The notes under the pieces were generated by a model. That model worked only from the letters and a program-made list of their open reading frames with translations. It had not been told where the DNA came from and did no database searches. A stretch of 25,886 bases of DNA from CAYRPN01 sp964426135 (GTDB lineage Bacteria > Planctomycetota > Phycisphaerae > Phycisphaerales > Phycisphaeraceae), in contig CAYRPN010000083.1 in the NCBI GenBank assembly GCA_964426135.1, forward strand, positions 1 to 25,886. The letters are read 5' to 3'. A program made the translations under genes and the position numbers. Positions 16,805 through 24,891 of this stretch are shown here, in pieces. Numbering within the stretch: position 1 is the first letter of the stretch; every line of letters begins with the position of its first letter.

Positions 16805-19066
16805 ATGCGTTTTGGAAGTTTCACCCGGTTGCTCTCGTCGGCAGCGTTTCACCGGGTCGTTGTCGCTTTCGCGGTGTTCGCCTGTGTGACGGCGCTGCGG
16901 GCGGCGGATGAGGACGATCAGGCTGCACACCAGCGGCGCTTCGATGTCGAGGTGGCGCCCTTTCTCAAGTCGAACTGCGTCACCTGCCACGGCCCCGCCC
17001 GGCAGAAGGCGAAGATCACGCTGCACGATCTATCCATCGATCCCGCACAGGGGAAAGCCGTCGCGCTCTGGCAACTCGTGCTGGAGCAGCTTGAAATCGA
17101 AGCAATGCCGCCGGCGTCGCGCGATCAGCCCACGGCGCTGGATCGCAACCGGGCGGTGCAGTGGATCACCGATCACCTGGTCCGCGCGGGCAAGGGCTTC
17201 GAGTTGAAGCAGAAGCTGATGCTTCCGGAGTTTGGCAATCGCGTCAGCCATGAGTTGCTCTTCAACGGCACGATCAAGGACATGCCCGCTTCGCCTTCGC
17301 GCCTGTGGCGCATCAGTCCGCACATCTACGCAGGCAAGGGACTGCAGCCGCCGGGGCCGGGCGTGAAGAACGAGCCGATCACCTTTTCCACCAAGACCGA
17401 CGGCCTGCGCGATTATTCCTCCCAGGAGATCGTCGGCGAGTCCGGCTTTTCCATGCTGATGATGGCGTTCGACGACATCCTTTCCAGGCAGATGCACGAC
17501 ACGAAGATCGTGCGCTTCAGCAAGGCCAGTCCGAAGTCGAGCGAGATCACCGAGACCGTCGAAATCACACCCGGCAACCCCAGTTTCATGGCGATATCGG
17601 AGGCGAAGGACAAGCCCGCCAAGGCGGCAATGGAACGTGTCGTTCGCGAAGAGTTTCTTCGCGCGATGGGCCGAGCGATCGCGGAAGAGGAACTCAATCG
17701 CTATGTCGCGTTCATGGATCGCTGCATCGACAAGGCGGGCAACGAGAGCGGCCTGAAAGTCGCGATCATGGCGATCTATCTTTCGCCCGAGGCGATTTAC
17801 AGGCTGGAACTGGGTCTGGGAAATAGAGACGAATCTGGCCGGCGAATGCTGGCGCCGCGGGAACTTGCCTATGCGATTTCATTCGCGCTGACGGACTCGC
17901 CGCCGTCGGGCAATCGCGTGGTACAGGAAGCGCTTGAACAGAATCGGCTGTCCACGAAGGCGGATGTGGAGCGCGTCGTGCGCGCGATGGTCGCCGCAGG
18001 TGCGCCGCCGACGCGCATGAACCTGCCGGGGCCGTTCGATCAGTTGCGGGCGCAGGGAAAGCACGGCTACGCGTACCTGCCGCGCGTGCTGCGGTTCTTT
18101 GAAGAGTTCTTCGATTACCCCAAGGCGGCCGGCGCATTCAAGGACGGCAAGCACGGTTCGTTCGGCCCGCGCGCCGTGCCGGGCGTGGCACAAGGCCATA
18201 TCGCCGCGATTGTGAATGCCGACGCGCGGGTGTTCGAGGAACTGCTCACCTCGCCTCGCTTCAACTACAACCGCGACCAGATTCTCGCTCGGCTGAGGGA
18301 GAGCCACGAGGAGAAGCTCAAGTCGCTGCCGGAAGCGAAGCACGAGGAAGCCGGCAAGCAGTACGAGAAGCTTCGCGCGATGGCGATGAACGTGCCGCTG
18401 GAAACCGAGCGGGCCGGCATCCTCACGGATCCCGCCTGGCTCATCGCGCATTCCAAGTGCACCGAGAATGATCCCGTTCACCGTGGCAAATGGATTCGCG
18501 AGCGCCTGCTGGCCGGCAATGTGCCCGATTTGCCCATCGGCGTCGACGCGAAGATTCCCGATGACCATGACCGCACGCTCCGCGATCGGTTCAGCGTCGT
18601 GCAGGCGGATGCCTGCTGGCGATGTCATGTTTCGATGAACCCATTGGGAATGGCGTTTGAAGGATTCAACGACGTTGGCCGAATCCGCAAAGGCATTTAC
18701 CTTCACAAGAAGCAGCGCGAGTTCCTCGAGACCATCGATGAGAAGCAGGCGGAGGCCATGTTCAAGAAGGGCGAGATCGAAGTGTTCCCCGTCGACGCCA
18801 CCGGCGAACTGACGGGCACGGGCGATCCGAATCTCGACGGGCCTGTGAAGGATGCCGTGGACCTGGTCCATCGCCTGGCGAAATCGTCACGGGTCAGGCA
18901 ATCGATCATCCGCCATGCTTTCCGATACTGGATGGGACGCAATGAGACGTTGAGCGATTCGAAGACGCTGATCGCCGCGGATCAGGCGTACGTGAACAGC
19001 GGCGGCAAGTTCAGCGAGGTTGTGATATCGCTTCTCACCAGCGATTCGTTCCTGTATCGAAAGTAA
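16805..19066 (+). CDS. Exported DUF1592/DUF1588/DUF1585 c-type cytochrome protein
   Basis: A 753-residue exported protein of the Planctomycetota cytochrome family. The ATG at 16805 is chosen because a signal peptide starts there (MRFGSFTRLLSSAAF, hydrophobic core VVVAFAVFACVTALRA); longer frames add residues with no signal. A PSCyt1-like module carries the heme motif CVTCH (58-62). Next come a DUF1595-like stretch ending SPEAIYRLELG, a DUF1592-like region beginning at the ELAYAISFALTDSPP stretch, a DUF1588 region (AGILTDPAWLIAHSK, RGKWIRERLL) with a second heme motif CWRCH (604-608) followed by NPLGMAFEGFNDVGRIR, and a C-terminal DUF1585 region (YWMGRNETL to the end). It probably acts outside the cytoplasmic membrane in electron transfer; the substrate is unknown. 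The stop is 17 bp before the DUF1552 gene. Confidence 0.93.
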   Translation: MRFGSFTRLLSSAAFHRVVVAFAVFACVTALRAADEDDQAAHQRRFDVEVAPFLKSNCVTCHGPARQKAKITLHDLSIDPAQGKAVALWQLVLEQLEIEAMPPASRDQPTALDRNRAVQWITDHLVRAGKGFELKQKLMLPEFGNRVSHELLFNGTIKDMPASPSRLWRISPHIYAGKGLQPPGPGVKNEPITFSTKTDGLRDYSSQEIVGESGFSMLMMAFDDILSRQMHDTKIVRFSKASPKSSEITETVEITPGNPSFMAISEAKDKPAKAAMERVVREEFLRAMGRAIAEEELNRYVAFMDRCIDKAGNESGLKVAIMAIYLSPEAIYRLELGLGNRDESGRRMLAPRELAYAISFALTDSPPSGNRVVQEALEQNRLSTKADVERVVRAMVAAGAPPTRMNLPGPFDQLRAQGKHGYAYLPRVLRFFEEFFDYPKAAGAFKDGKHGSFGPRAVPGVAQGHIAAIVNADARVFEELLTSPRFNYNRDQILARLRESHEEKLKSLPEAKHEEAGKQYEKLRAMAMNVPLETERAGILTDPAWLIAHSKCTENDPVHRGKWIRERLLAGNVPDLPIGVDAKIPDDHDRTLRDRFSVVQADACWRCHVSMNPLGMAFEGFNDVGRIRKGIYLHKKQREFLETIDEKQAEAMFKKGEIEVFPVDATGELTGTGDPNLDGPVKDAVDLVHRLAKSSRVRQSIIRHAFRYWMGRNETLSDSKTLIAADQAYVNSGGKFSEVVISLLTSDSFLYRK

Positions 19067-19083
19067 CGCGAGATCGAAACCCC

Positions 19084-20475
19084 ATGACCAAGTCACGCAG
19101 AGAATTCTTGAAGGGCGCGTCGCTGGGCGTCGGCGGCGTCGCGCTCTTGCCGTTGATTCAGCAGATCAAGGCGCATGGAGCAGGCGACGAGGCGGCGCTC
19201 CCGAAACGCTTTGTCTTCGTGGTCAAGTCCAGCGGGCTTTCTCCCGCAGGTGTGCGCCCGGTGGGCATCGACATCGGCGACGGCAGCCGAACGGTTGATC
19301 TGCCTCTGAAGGATCTGACGCTGCCAGCCACGATGAAGTCACTGGAGGCGCACAAGGACGAGTTGATGATCCTCGAAGGGCTTTCCGGCGCGAACTTCAC
19401 CGGCAACCATTCGTCGTACTACGGCGCGCTCAGTTGCCATCACGCGCCTGAGAAGCCGGTCGCGCCGACGATTGACTGCATCCTGGGCAAACACTTTCCC
19501 GCGCCGTTCGACAATTACGGTTTTGCCCCCAACGGGCACGCCATCGGCAGCGCATCGGGGCCGACGGTCATGAACGGCGCCGTGTTCCCGAAGATTTCCG
19601 CTTATGGGCAGAACAAGCCCATGGCCTACCAGGCGAGCGCGGAGAAGGCGTATCGTCAGCTCTTCGGCAGCGCGCTGGACCTGGGCACCGGCGGCGAAAA
19701 GGAATTCGCGCTGCAGACGAACCTGCTTGATTTTCTGGCGGAGGATACGCGGCGCCTGGCGAAGGAAGTGAGCCGGGATGAGAGGGACAAGCTCGACCAG
19801 TATCTGGGCGCGTTCGATTCCGTACGGGCGCGGAACCAGAAGTTGGACGAGATGAAGCATGAGATCAGGAAGAACGCGCCCAAGCTCACCACGCAGTATG
19901 GCTCAACCGATTTCTGCGATCGCATCAGGACTTTTTTCGAGTTGACCGCGGCATCGCTGATCACCGGGCTGACCAATGTCGTTTCGATCCGCATCGACTG
20001 GCTTAGCGTGAAGTACGAGGCGCTGGGCTTCAAGACGACGAGCGTACACGACATCGGCCACGGCGCGACCACGGACAACGGCCTGTCCGCCGCCGCCGCC
20101 ACAGATGCGATTCGCCAGTTCCAGGTGGAGCAGATCGCCGGTCTTGCCGCGCGGCTGAAGTCGGTGCCCGAGGGCAATGGGACCATGCTCGACAACACGA
20201 TGATTGTCTATCTCAGCGACACCGGCGAGGCGCATCATTCGAATCGGCTGGAATGGCCGTTCATCGTGGTCGGCGGCAGCAAGCACAAACTGAAAACCGC
20301 TGGTCGATACCTGCGCTATCCCGCGTATGGCCGCAACGGGCACAAGACCATCGGCAACTGGTACAACAGCATTCTGCACGCCAGCGGTGTGAAGACACAG
20401 CCCCATTTCGGGCAGACGGATCCCAACCTGAAGGACATCGATCTGCGCGGGCCGTTGACGGAGTTGATGGCGTAG
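19084..20475 (+). CDS. Tat-exported DUF1552 family protein
   Basis: A 463-residue protein of the DUF1552 family. The N-terminus has a twin-arginine signal: SRREFLK at residues 4-10, then a hydrophobic stretch GASLGVGGVALLPLI. The Tat signal implies export after folding. The body shows RFVFVVKSSGLSPAG, a GNHSSYYGALSCHHAP segment and DNTMIVYLSDTGEAHHSNR near the C-terminal third, a pattern shared with the alkaline-phosphatase-like DUF1501/DUF1552 group. The catalytic activity of the family is not established. It almost always follows a DUF1592/DUF1588 cytochrome in these organisms, as here with a 17-bp gap, so the two products probably act together. Start ATG at 19084. Confidence 0.92.
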   Translation: MTKSRREFLKGASLGVGGVALLPLIQQIKAHGAGDEAALPKRFVFVVKSSGLSPAGVRPVGIDIGDGSRTVDLPLKDLTLPATMKSLEAHKDELMILEGLSGANFTGNHSSYYGALSCHHAPEKPVAPTIDCILGKHFPAPFDNYGFAPNGHAIGSASGPTVMNGAVFPKISAYGQNKPMAYQASAEKAYRQLFGSALDLGTGGEKEFALQTNLLDFLAEDTRRLAKEVSRDERDKLDQYLGAFDSVRARNQKLDEMKHEIRKNAPKLTTQYGSTDFCDRIRTFFELTAASLITGLTNVVSIRIDWLSVKYEALGFKTTSVHDIGHGATTDNGLSAAAATDAIRQFQVEQIAGLAARLKSVPEGNGTMLDNTMIVYLSDTGEAHHSNRLEWPFIVVGGSKHKLKTAGRYLRYPAYGRNGHKTIGNWYNSILHASGVKTQPHFGQTDPNLKDIDLRGPLTELMA

Positions 20476-20495
20476 GAAGCCTTGGAACTCTTGTG

Positions 20496-21467
20496 ATGAC
20501 ATACGAACGCTCCTGTACGCGGCGTCAATGGATCTCAGGAAGCATCGCGATGACCGGCGTTTCGCTCCTGGGCGGCTGCGCTGTTCAACCCCGGAACACC
20601 GCCGGTCCGCCTCGCTTCCCCGGCTTCATTGATGCGCACAGCCACGTCTGGTCGCCGGACATCGAGCGATTTCCATTGGGGCCTTGGGCGGTGAAGGAGC
20701 AGATGAAGCCCGCCAGCTTCACCGCGGAGCAACTGCTGGAACTCGCGCGTCCGCACGGTGTCGATCGCTTCGTCCTCGTCCAGCACTCGCCGCTGCACGG
20801 TTACGACCCGGCGTATCTGCTGGACTGCCAGCGCCGCCATCCCGGCGTATTTGCCGTCATTGCGATGATCGATGAACGCCGGCCCGATCTGCCGCAACGC
20901 CTCAGCCGGCTTCGCGAGCAGGGCGTGCGCGGCATTCGCATCAACCCAGGCATTCACGGCGATCGAACGCCCGTTGCCGACCCACCCAACTGGCTCAAGG
21001 CTGCGCCCATGCGAGCGCTCTGGGTGCAGGCGACCGAGCAGCGCATCGCCTTGTGTCCGCTGCTGGCGCCGCCGATTCTGGCGTCGCTCGATCCCATGTG
21101 CGAGGAGTTTCCCGACGTCACATGCGTGATCGATCACTTCGGCAACGTCGAACCGTCCGATGAAAGCCACGTCCGACAATTGCTCCGATTGGCTCGCCAC
21201 CGCAATGTCCACGTCAAGCTCTCCGCTTACTACAAGTTCGGCAATCGCAAGCCTCCCTATGACGGGTTGATTCCCCTGATCCGCCGCGTCATCGACACAT
21301 TCGGCCCGCATCGGCTGATGTGGGGCAGCGATTGCCCGTATCAGCTTCAGAACGGAAACACCTACGCCGACGCCGTCGCCCTGATTCGCGATCGAATCGA
21401 TGCGCTGCCCCAGGCCGACCGGCAATCGATGCTTCGCGAGACTGCCCGTCGTCTGTTCTTCAGCTAA
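20496..21467 (+). CDS. Tat/lipoprotein amidohydrolase-2 family protein
   Basis: A 323-residue TIM-barrel metal-dependent hydrolase of the amidohydrolase-2 (PF04909) group. The metal-site pattern is complete: H48-S-H50 in FIDAHSHVW, H214 in CVIDHFGN, and D279 in LMWGSDCPYQL. VRGIRINPGIHGD and NVHVKLSAYYKFG are further family strands. The start at 20496 gives a Tat-like signal (TRRQWISGSIAMTGVSLLGG) ending in a lipobox with Cys28, so the protein is probably exported and lipid-anchored, whereas most family members are cytoplasmic. Substrates in the family include lactones and carboxylic acids; which one is used here cannot be told. The gap to the DUF1552 gene is 20 bp, so co-transcription is likely. 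Confidence 0.9.
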   Translation: MTYERSCTRRQWISGSIAMTGVSLLGGCAVQPRNTAGPPRFPGFIDAHSHVWSPDIERFPLGPWAVKEQMKPASFTAEQLLELARPHGVDRFVLVQHSPLHGYDPAYLLDCQRRHPGVFAVIAMIDERRPDLPQRLSRLREQGVRGIRINPGIHGDRTPVADPPNWLKAAPMRALWVQATEQRIALCPLLAPPILASLDPMCEEFPDVTCVIDHFGNVEPSDESHVRQLLRLARHRNVHVKLSAYYKFGNRKPPYDGLIPLIRRVIDTFGPHRLMWGSDCPYQLQNGNTYADAVALIRDRIDALPQADRQSMLRETARRLFFS

Positions 21468-21537
21468 CCTTCTGGAGTGCGAAGCGAATCATCGCCCGTC
21501 GGGTCGCGCTGCGGATCGCTCGCATTCCTTGCTCTTC

Positions 21538-21542
21538 AGGAG
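21538..21542 (+). promoter_or_regulatory. Shine-Dalgarno box of the metallopeptidase-like gene
   Basis: AGGAG lies 7 nt before the ATG at 21550. Together with the signal peptide it fixes this start over in-frame upstream codons that reach back into the amidohydrolase gene. Confidence 0.75.
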
Positions 21543-21549
21543 TCTTTCA

Positions 21550-22761
21550 ATGTCTTTCATGCGACGTATGTGTACTGGCGTTCCCCTCCTCTTCGTTCTC
21601 CTGATGAACGGAGTTGCGGCGGCCGCGCCCGAATCGAAGTTCGAGATCAAGCCTGTTTCGAATGAACTGGCGAAGGAGTACTCGCTGGATCAGGCGTTCT
21701 ACAAAAAATGCACGCTGGTGCAGAACATTCTGATCGCAACCTCGGACAAGGTCTCCGACTACACGCACCGCGAGGCGGCGTATCTCTTCGACATGATGAT
21801 GCGCGACGTCAAGCCCGCCATCGCCCAGCGCGTGCGCGACCGGAAGGTGCTCTGCGTCATCGCCGCTCACAACGAGCTCGTATCCGATGTGCCGCAGTTC
21901 CGCTCCGACAAGACGGGCAAGGAACTCGATTTCTACAACTGGCGCAATCGCGGGTTCCTCAACATGAACAAGGACGGCCATCCCACGGTCTTCTTCTCCG
22001 AGGAGGACGTCATGGAGTACGAAGGTGGCATGCAGTTGGAAAGCATTCTGATTCACGAGTTCGGCCACGTGATCGACGGCGCCGGCTTCGACGAAGAGCT
22101 GCGCAAGCGACTCACCGAGGCGTACACGAATGCACGGAACAAGGGGCTTTGGAACGACGGTTACGCCGCCCAGAAGTTCCGTCGGGTCAAGAGTGAAACA
22201 CCGGTGCCGCTGCTGGATGCACTGGTCAAGGCATTCCCCGCGCAGTCGCCCAAGCTGATCGAAACCTGCCTCGATGCCGGGGACATTCTCGTGAACGGCA
22301 AGCCCGCCGGCAGCAAAGTGCAGGTCACCGCGAAGGACAAGGTGCTCATCGTCTTTGGCGGGCCCAAGGATTGTTACCACAGCAAGAACCGCTCGGAATA
22401 TTTCGCGGAAGGGTTTCAGACGTGGTACGACACCAACCGCACCATGGACCACGACCACAATCACATCCAGACGCGAGCTCAGCTCAAGGCGTACGACCCG
22501 GTCTTCGCCAAGCTGCTGGAGGACGTGCTGGGCGATTCGACCTGGCGCTTTGTCTCGCCGCGAATCCGCGCGGGCAAGGATCATCTGGCCGGCTACGATC
22601 CCGCCAAGTCGCCGAGAGTGGAGCGGCTCGAGCATATCGACGAAGCGGCCCAGGATTACTACGACAAGTACTGGAGCACATACTGGAAGCGACTGCGCCA
22701 AAAACACGGGCTGCCGGCCCCAGGCGACGAAGCGGGAGAGAAGTCGGACGCGAAGCAGTGA
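21550..22761 (+). CDS. Secreted HEFGH zinc metallopeptidase-like protein
   Basis: A 403-residue protein with a signal peptide (MRRMCTGVPLLFVLLMNGVA, then AAA) and a gluzincin-type active site: H169-E-F-G-H173 in LESILIHEFGHVIDGAGF, plus a downstream EYFAEGFQTWY (E283 and E287), where the first glutamate is the likely third zinc ligand. This arrangement recalls the anthrax lethal factor-like (M34/ATLF) fold, although overall similarity cannot be judged by eye. It is probably secreted; a role in protein turnover or cell-wall work is inference only. The C-terminal end is charged. It lies 82 bp after the amidohydrolase gene on the same strand and may be the last gene of that operon. Confidence 0.85.
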   Translation: MSFMRRMCTGVPLLFVLLMNGVAAAAPESKFEIKPVSNELAKEYSLDQAFYKKCTLVQNILIATSDKVSDYTHREAAYLFDMMMRDVKPAIAQRVRDRKVLCVIAAHNELVSDVPQFRSDKTGKELDFYNWRNRGFLNMNKDGHPTVFFSEEDVMEYEGGMQLESILIHEFGHVIDGAGFDEELRKRLTEAYTNARNKGLWNDGYAAQKFRRVKSETPVPLLDALVKAFPAQSPKLIETCLDAGDILVNGKPAGSKVQVTAKDKVLIVFGGPKDCYHSKNRSEYFAEGFQTWYDTNRTMDHDHNHIQTRAQLKAYDPVFAKLLEDVLGDSTWRFVSPRIRAGKDHLAGYDPAKSPRVERLEHIDEAAQDYYDKYWSTYWKRLRQKHGLPAPGDEAGEKSDAKQ

Positions 22762-22960
22762 ACGAATCAGTTCGCCTTCGATGCCGACTGGACCGTTCCC
22801 CCGGAGTTCAGGCCGAGCATGTTTGAAGAGGCCGTTTCAGCAGCGAGTGACACCTTGCCGGGCGTTGGTGTGGGCGATACGCTTTTGATGGTCACAGTCC
22901 GGCAACGTCCTGATTGTCGACGAATCGGCTTCGCGAGACTTCCTGCGAGAAAAGCACGTG

Positions 22961-22999
22961 GCCCCCGTAGCTCAGTTGGATAGAGCAGCGGATTTCTAA
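22961..22999 (+). tRNA. 5' half of a tRNA-Arg (UCU) gene, interrupted in the anticodon loop
   Basis: Acceptor strand GCCCCCG (22961-22967), TA, D-arm GCTC/GAGC with loop AGTTGGATA, then anticodon 5' strand GCGGA and loop TTTCTAA (22993-22999) with anticodon TCT. The matching TCCGC strand, T-arm and CGGGGGC 3' acceptor strand are absent; the sequence continues as ACGGATATTC. I found no 3' half downstream in the window. The gene is therefore split, with the break at the usual integrase crossover site in tRNA genes. Confidence 0.85.
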
Positions 23000-23006
23000 A
23001 CGGATA

Positions 23007-23050
23007 TTCTCGATTTCAGAATTGCCGAGAATTAGCAGGAAATGCCGAGA
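23007..23050. repeat. Short direct and inverted repeats beside the att site
   Basis: ATTGCCGAGA (23021-23030) and AATGCCGAGA (23041-23050) are direct repeats 20 bp apart, about two helical turns. TTCTCG (23007-23012) is the inverse of CGAGAA (23026-23031). Repeats of this size next to a tRNA crossover site resemble integrase arm-type or excisionase sites; this is inference. Confidence 0.5.
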
Positions 23051-23114
23051 AAACAAGGTCGAATTGCACTTCGCACGGTTTTCCGCAAACGTCCACAAAG
23101 TATCGAAAAACGCT

Positions 23115-23136
23115 GGTGTCAGGTGTCAGTGACACC
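23115..23136. repeat. GGTGTCA direct repeat plus palindrome
   Basis: GGTGTCA occurs twice in tandem (23115-23121 and 23122-23128) and the second copy forms a perfect 7-bp inverted repeat with TGACACC (23130-23136) around one base. It could be an operator or a protein-binding site of the element. The region 23051-23323 otherwise holds only an 11-bp tandem duplication GGTTGGCCGTG (23208-23229) and no supported gene. Confidence 0.6.
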
Positions 23137-23323
23137 CGCTCTGCGTTCGGTGTGCGTCCGGCATTGCCCATCGGGTGATCGTCGGTGCCGTCGGCGTGCG
23201 GCCTCACGGTTGGCCGTGGGTTGGCCGTGGTGCGTCCGTGTCGTCCGGTCGATGGCCAGGTGGTCAACGGCTGGCGGGCACCACGCGGCAACGTGGCGAA
23301 GTCCGGGCGGTGGCCCATGAAAC

Positions 23324-23359
23324 AAAAAGCCCCTCGCCGGTTGTAAGCCGACAGGGGGC
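23324..23359 (-). terminator. Rho-independent terminator of the element's gene cluster
   Basis: Read on the minus strand: GCCCCCTGTCGG, loop CTTACAA, CCGGCGAGGGGC, then TTTTT. The 12-position stem has one mismatch (C/A) and two G-T pairs. It lies 32 bp past the stop of the M41-like gene and faces the tRNA, shielding it from read-through. Confidence 0.85.
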
Positions 23360-23391
23360 CGAAAGGCTTCCGGCAAACGCTGCCGGTTGAA

Positions 23392-23904
23392 TCAGGCGGG
23401 GGTGGGTTGCTCGGTGGTGGGCCTGTAGTCGCGATGGTGGTGTGACCAGCCATCGAACAAGAGCGAGTTGCGAAACGTGTCCAGTGTCGAATACAGACGG
23501 CGAAGATCGTCAGCTAGTGCCACGACAACCGGCCAGTTCTGCCGCAACAACCGATCAGCCACGGACAGTGCGGCGTTGACTTCGGCCTCGACCGCTTCGG
23601 TACTGGCGAACATGCCGTGGATTCTCGACGCGACGCGGTACGCGGCTTGTGCGTCGTCGGCCATTACCGCCCGCCCAGGCTCACCGGTGAAAATGCGTTC
23701 GCCGACGGTACCTGCAACGTGGATCACAATCAGGTCTCGCGATGTCGCAACGTCGAACGCTTCGCGAAGATCGACCATGCAGCACCCGACCTGCGATCCG
23801 ATCTGCACCATGTCGATCCTCAGTGCCCGCATGCCGACAAGTTGCCCAGCCACAGCGTGCGACGCCTCGTGGATCGAAACTAACTCAGGCGAGTGGTGTG
23901 TCAT
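23392..23904 (-). CDS. Stand-alone M41-like metalloprotease domain protein
   Basis: A 170-residue protein with the zinc motif H12-E-A-S-H16 in VSIHEASHAVAG, the form seen in the FtsH protease domain (HEAGH). The following VAGTVGERIFTG and ADDAQAAYRVASRI (D83/D84) match the FtsH segment that supplies the third, acidic zinc ligand. The AAA ATPase domain and membrane helices of FtsH are absent, so this is a single-domain peptidase, a form found in phages and mobile elements. Substrate unknown; cytoplasmic by prediction. Its ATG overlaps the stop of the upstream gene by 4 bp (ATGA at 23901-23904), indicating translational coupling. It is the last gene before the terminator. Confidence 0.8.
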   Translation of the reverse strand: MTHHSPELVSIHEASHAVAGQLVGMRALRIDMVQIGSQVGCCMVDLREAFDVATSRDLIVIHVAGTVGERIFTGEPGRAVMADDAQAAYRVASRIHGMFASTEAVEAEVNAALSVADRLLRQNWPVVVALADDLRRLYSTLDTFRNSLLFDGWSHHHRDYRPTTEQPTPA

Positions 23905-24788
23905 CGGCCTGCTCCCGGAAAGTGAATCGCTCCGCCGGCGAACGAACCAGCGGCGAACCGTGGTTCAGATTGTTTACGTGCACGCCGATCTGTCCAGCCG
24001 TGACGATGTGCGGCCAGTTGATGAACAGCAGGGCCAACGTCGCCGGCGTCAATCTCGCCGGAGTTCAACAGATACGCCAGGTCGCGACGGCGTGCGTCGA
24101 TGCGGCGGGTGATCGAATCGAGTTTGCAAATCGGCGGGTGCAAAATCTCCGCGTCGGGGTTCGCGTCGTTCGGATCGAAGTCGCCACGGGTCAACGGCAG
24201 GTCAGCGGCAACGCGATCGATGATGTGATCGGGGCAAGGTTCGATCAGGCAACCGGCCAGACCTTCGCGGATGTGGGCCTCGAGCGCCTCGCGTTGTTGG
24301 CGTGCGGCCAGTTCAGCCGGATCAGTGACGAAACAAGCCGGCGTGAAATACTGGCCGACCAGTTGCGGGTGAAGTGATGAAAGCTCCTCCAGGCGGCGGC
24401 GGGCACGCTCGGCCAGTTGCCGCTGCTCACGGGTACCGGTCAAGGGGACGCGGGCCTTGGCAACCTGATGCTGAAGCTCGCGGATTTCGTCGTCGATCTT
24501 CTTGCAAAACGCGGCGAAGTCGGCGGTCGCTCGCTGCTCTGACTCGATCCAGCCGGGCAGGGTTGCCGCAACTTTCGCGGCGTCGATCGCCTCACAAACA
24601 GCGGCCCGCATTTCGATGACCTGCTCGGCGGTCAACTGCAACGTGTCCATCACTTCGGCCAGCTTTTTGCTGTCGGTGGATTTTGGACTGTCCGCACGAA
24701 CCAGAAGTTCGCGGAGCTGATCCCACGCTTTCGCCTTTGTCGCGGAGGAGGTGGATGCGATCTGTTCAAGCTGGATTTCGATGCCCAT
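23901..24788 (-). CDS. Coiled-coil hypothetical protein of the integrated element
   Basis: About 295 residues from the ATG at 24788, which follows AAAGG with 7 nt spacing; an upstream start at 24884 would add a basic, unstructured leader. I do not recognise a family. It is mainly helical and charged, with likely coiled coils (about residues 80-150: QRATADFAAFCKKIDDEIRE, LQHQVAKARVPL, REQRQLAERARRRLEEL). A middle part carries LHPQLVGQYFTPACFVTDPA and a later ARQQREALEAHIREGLAG. No signal peptide or membrane helix. It is co-directional with and overlaps the M41-like gene, so the two are surely co-expressed. A structural or regulatory phage-type role is possible but not shown. Confidence 0.75.
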   Translation of the reverse strand: MGIEIQLEQIASTSSATKAKAWDQLRELLVRADSPKSTDSKKLAEVMDTLQLTAEQVIEMRAAVCEAIDAAKVAATLPGWIESEQRATADFAAFCKKIDDEIRELQHQVAKARVPLTGTREQRQLAERARRRLEELSSLHPQLVGQYFTPACFVTDPAELAARQQREALEAHIREGLAGCLIEPCPDHIIDRVAADLPLTRGDFDPNDANPDAEILHPPICKLDSITRRIDARRRDLAYLLNSGEIDAGDVGPAVHQLAAHRHGWTDRRARKQSEPRFAAGSFAGGAIHFPGAGR

Positions 24789-24891
24789 GGTCAAGCCTTT
24801 CTGCCGGGGTGTCCGGCGGGTTGGGGTGTGTCGTCGTTGGACAGATGGAACTTTTGGGTCATGCCCGGCCCTTTGCCGTCGCATTCGATAG

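Noticed and set aside
20253..20495. Upstream extension of the amidohydrolase gene
   Set aside because: It lies inside the DUF1552 gene in another frame and would bury the Tat/lipoprotein signal.
21400..21549. Upstream extension of the metallopeptidase-like gene
   Set aside because: It overlaps the amidohydrolase end; AGGAG and a signal peptide support the ATG at 21550.
22892..23098. Minus-strand 68-codon open frame across the tRNA half
   Set aside because: It runs through the tRNA and the att junction and shows no protein-like pattern.
23000..23400. Group I intron in the tRNA-Arg gene
   Set aside because: No 3' tRNA half (TCCGC strand, T-arm, CGGGGGC) is visible downstream. The only similar word, AGGGGGC at 23353-23359, belongs to the terminator stem and has no T-arm before it.
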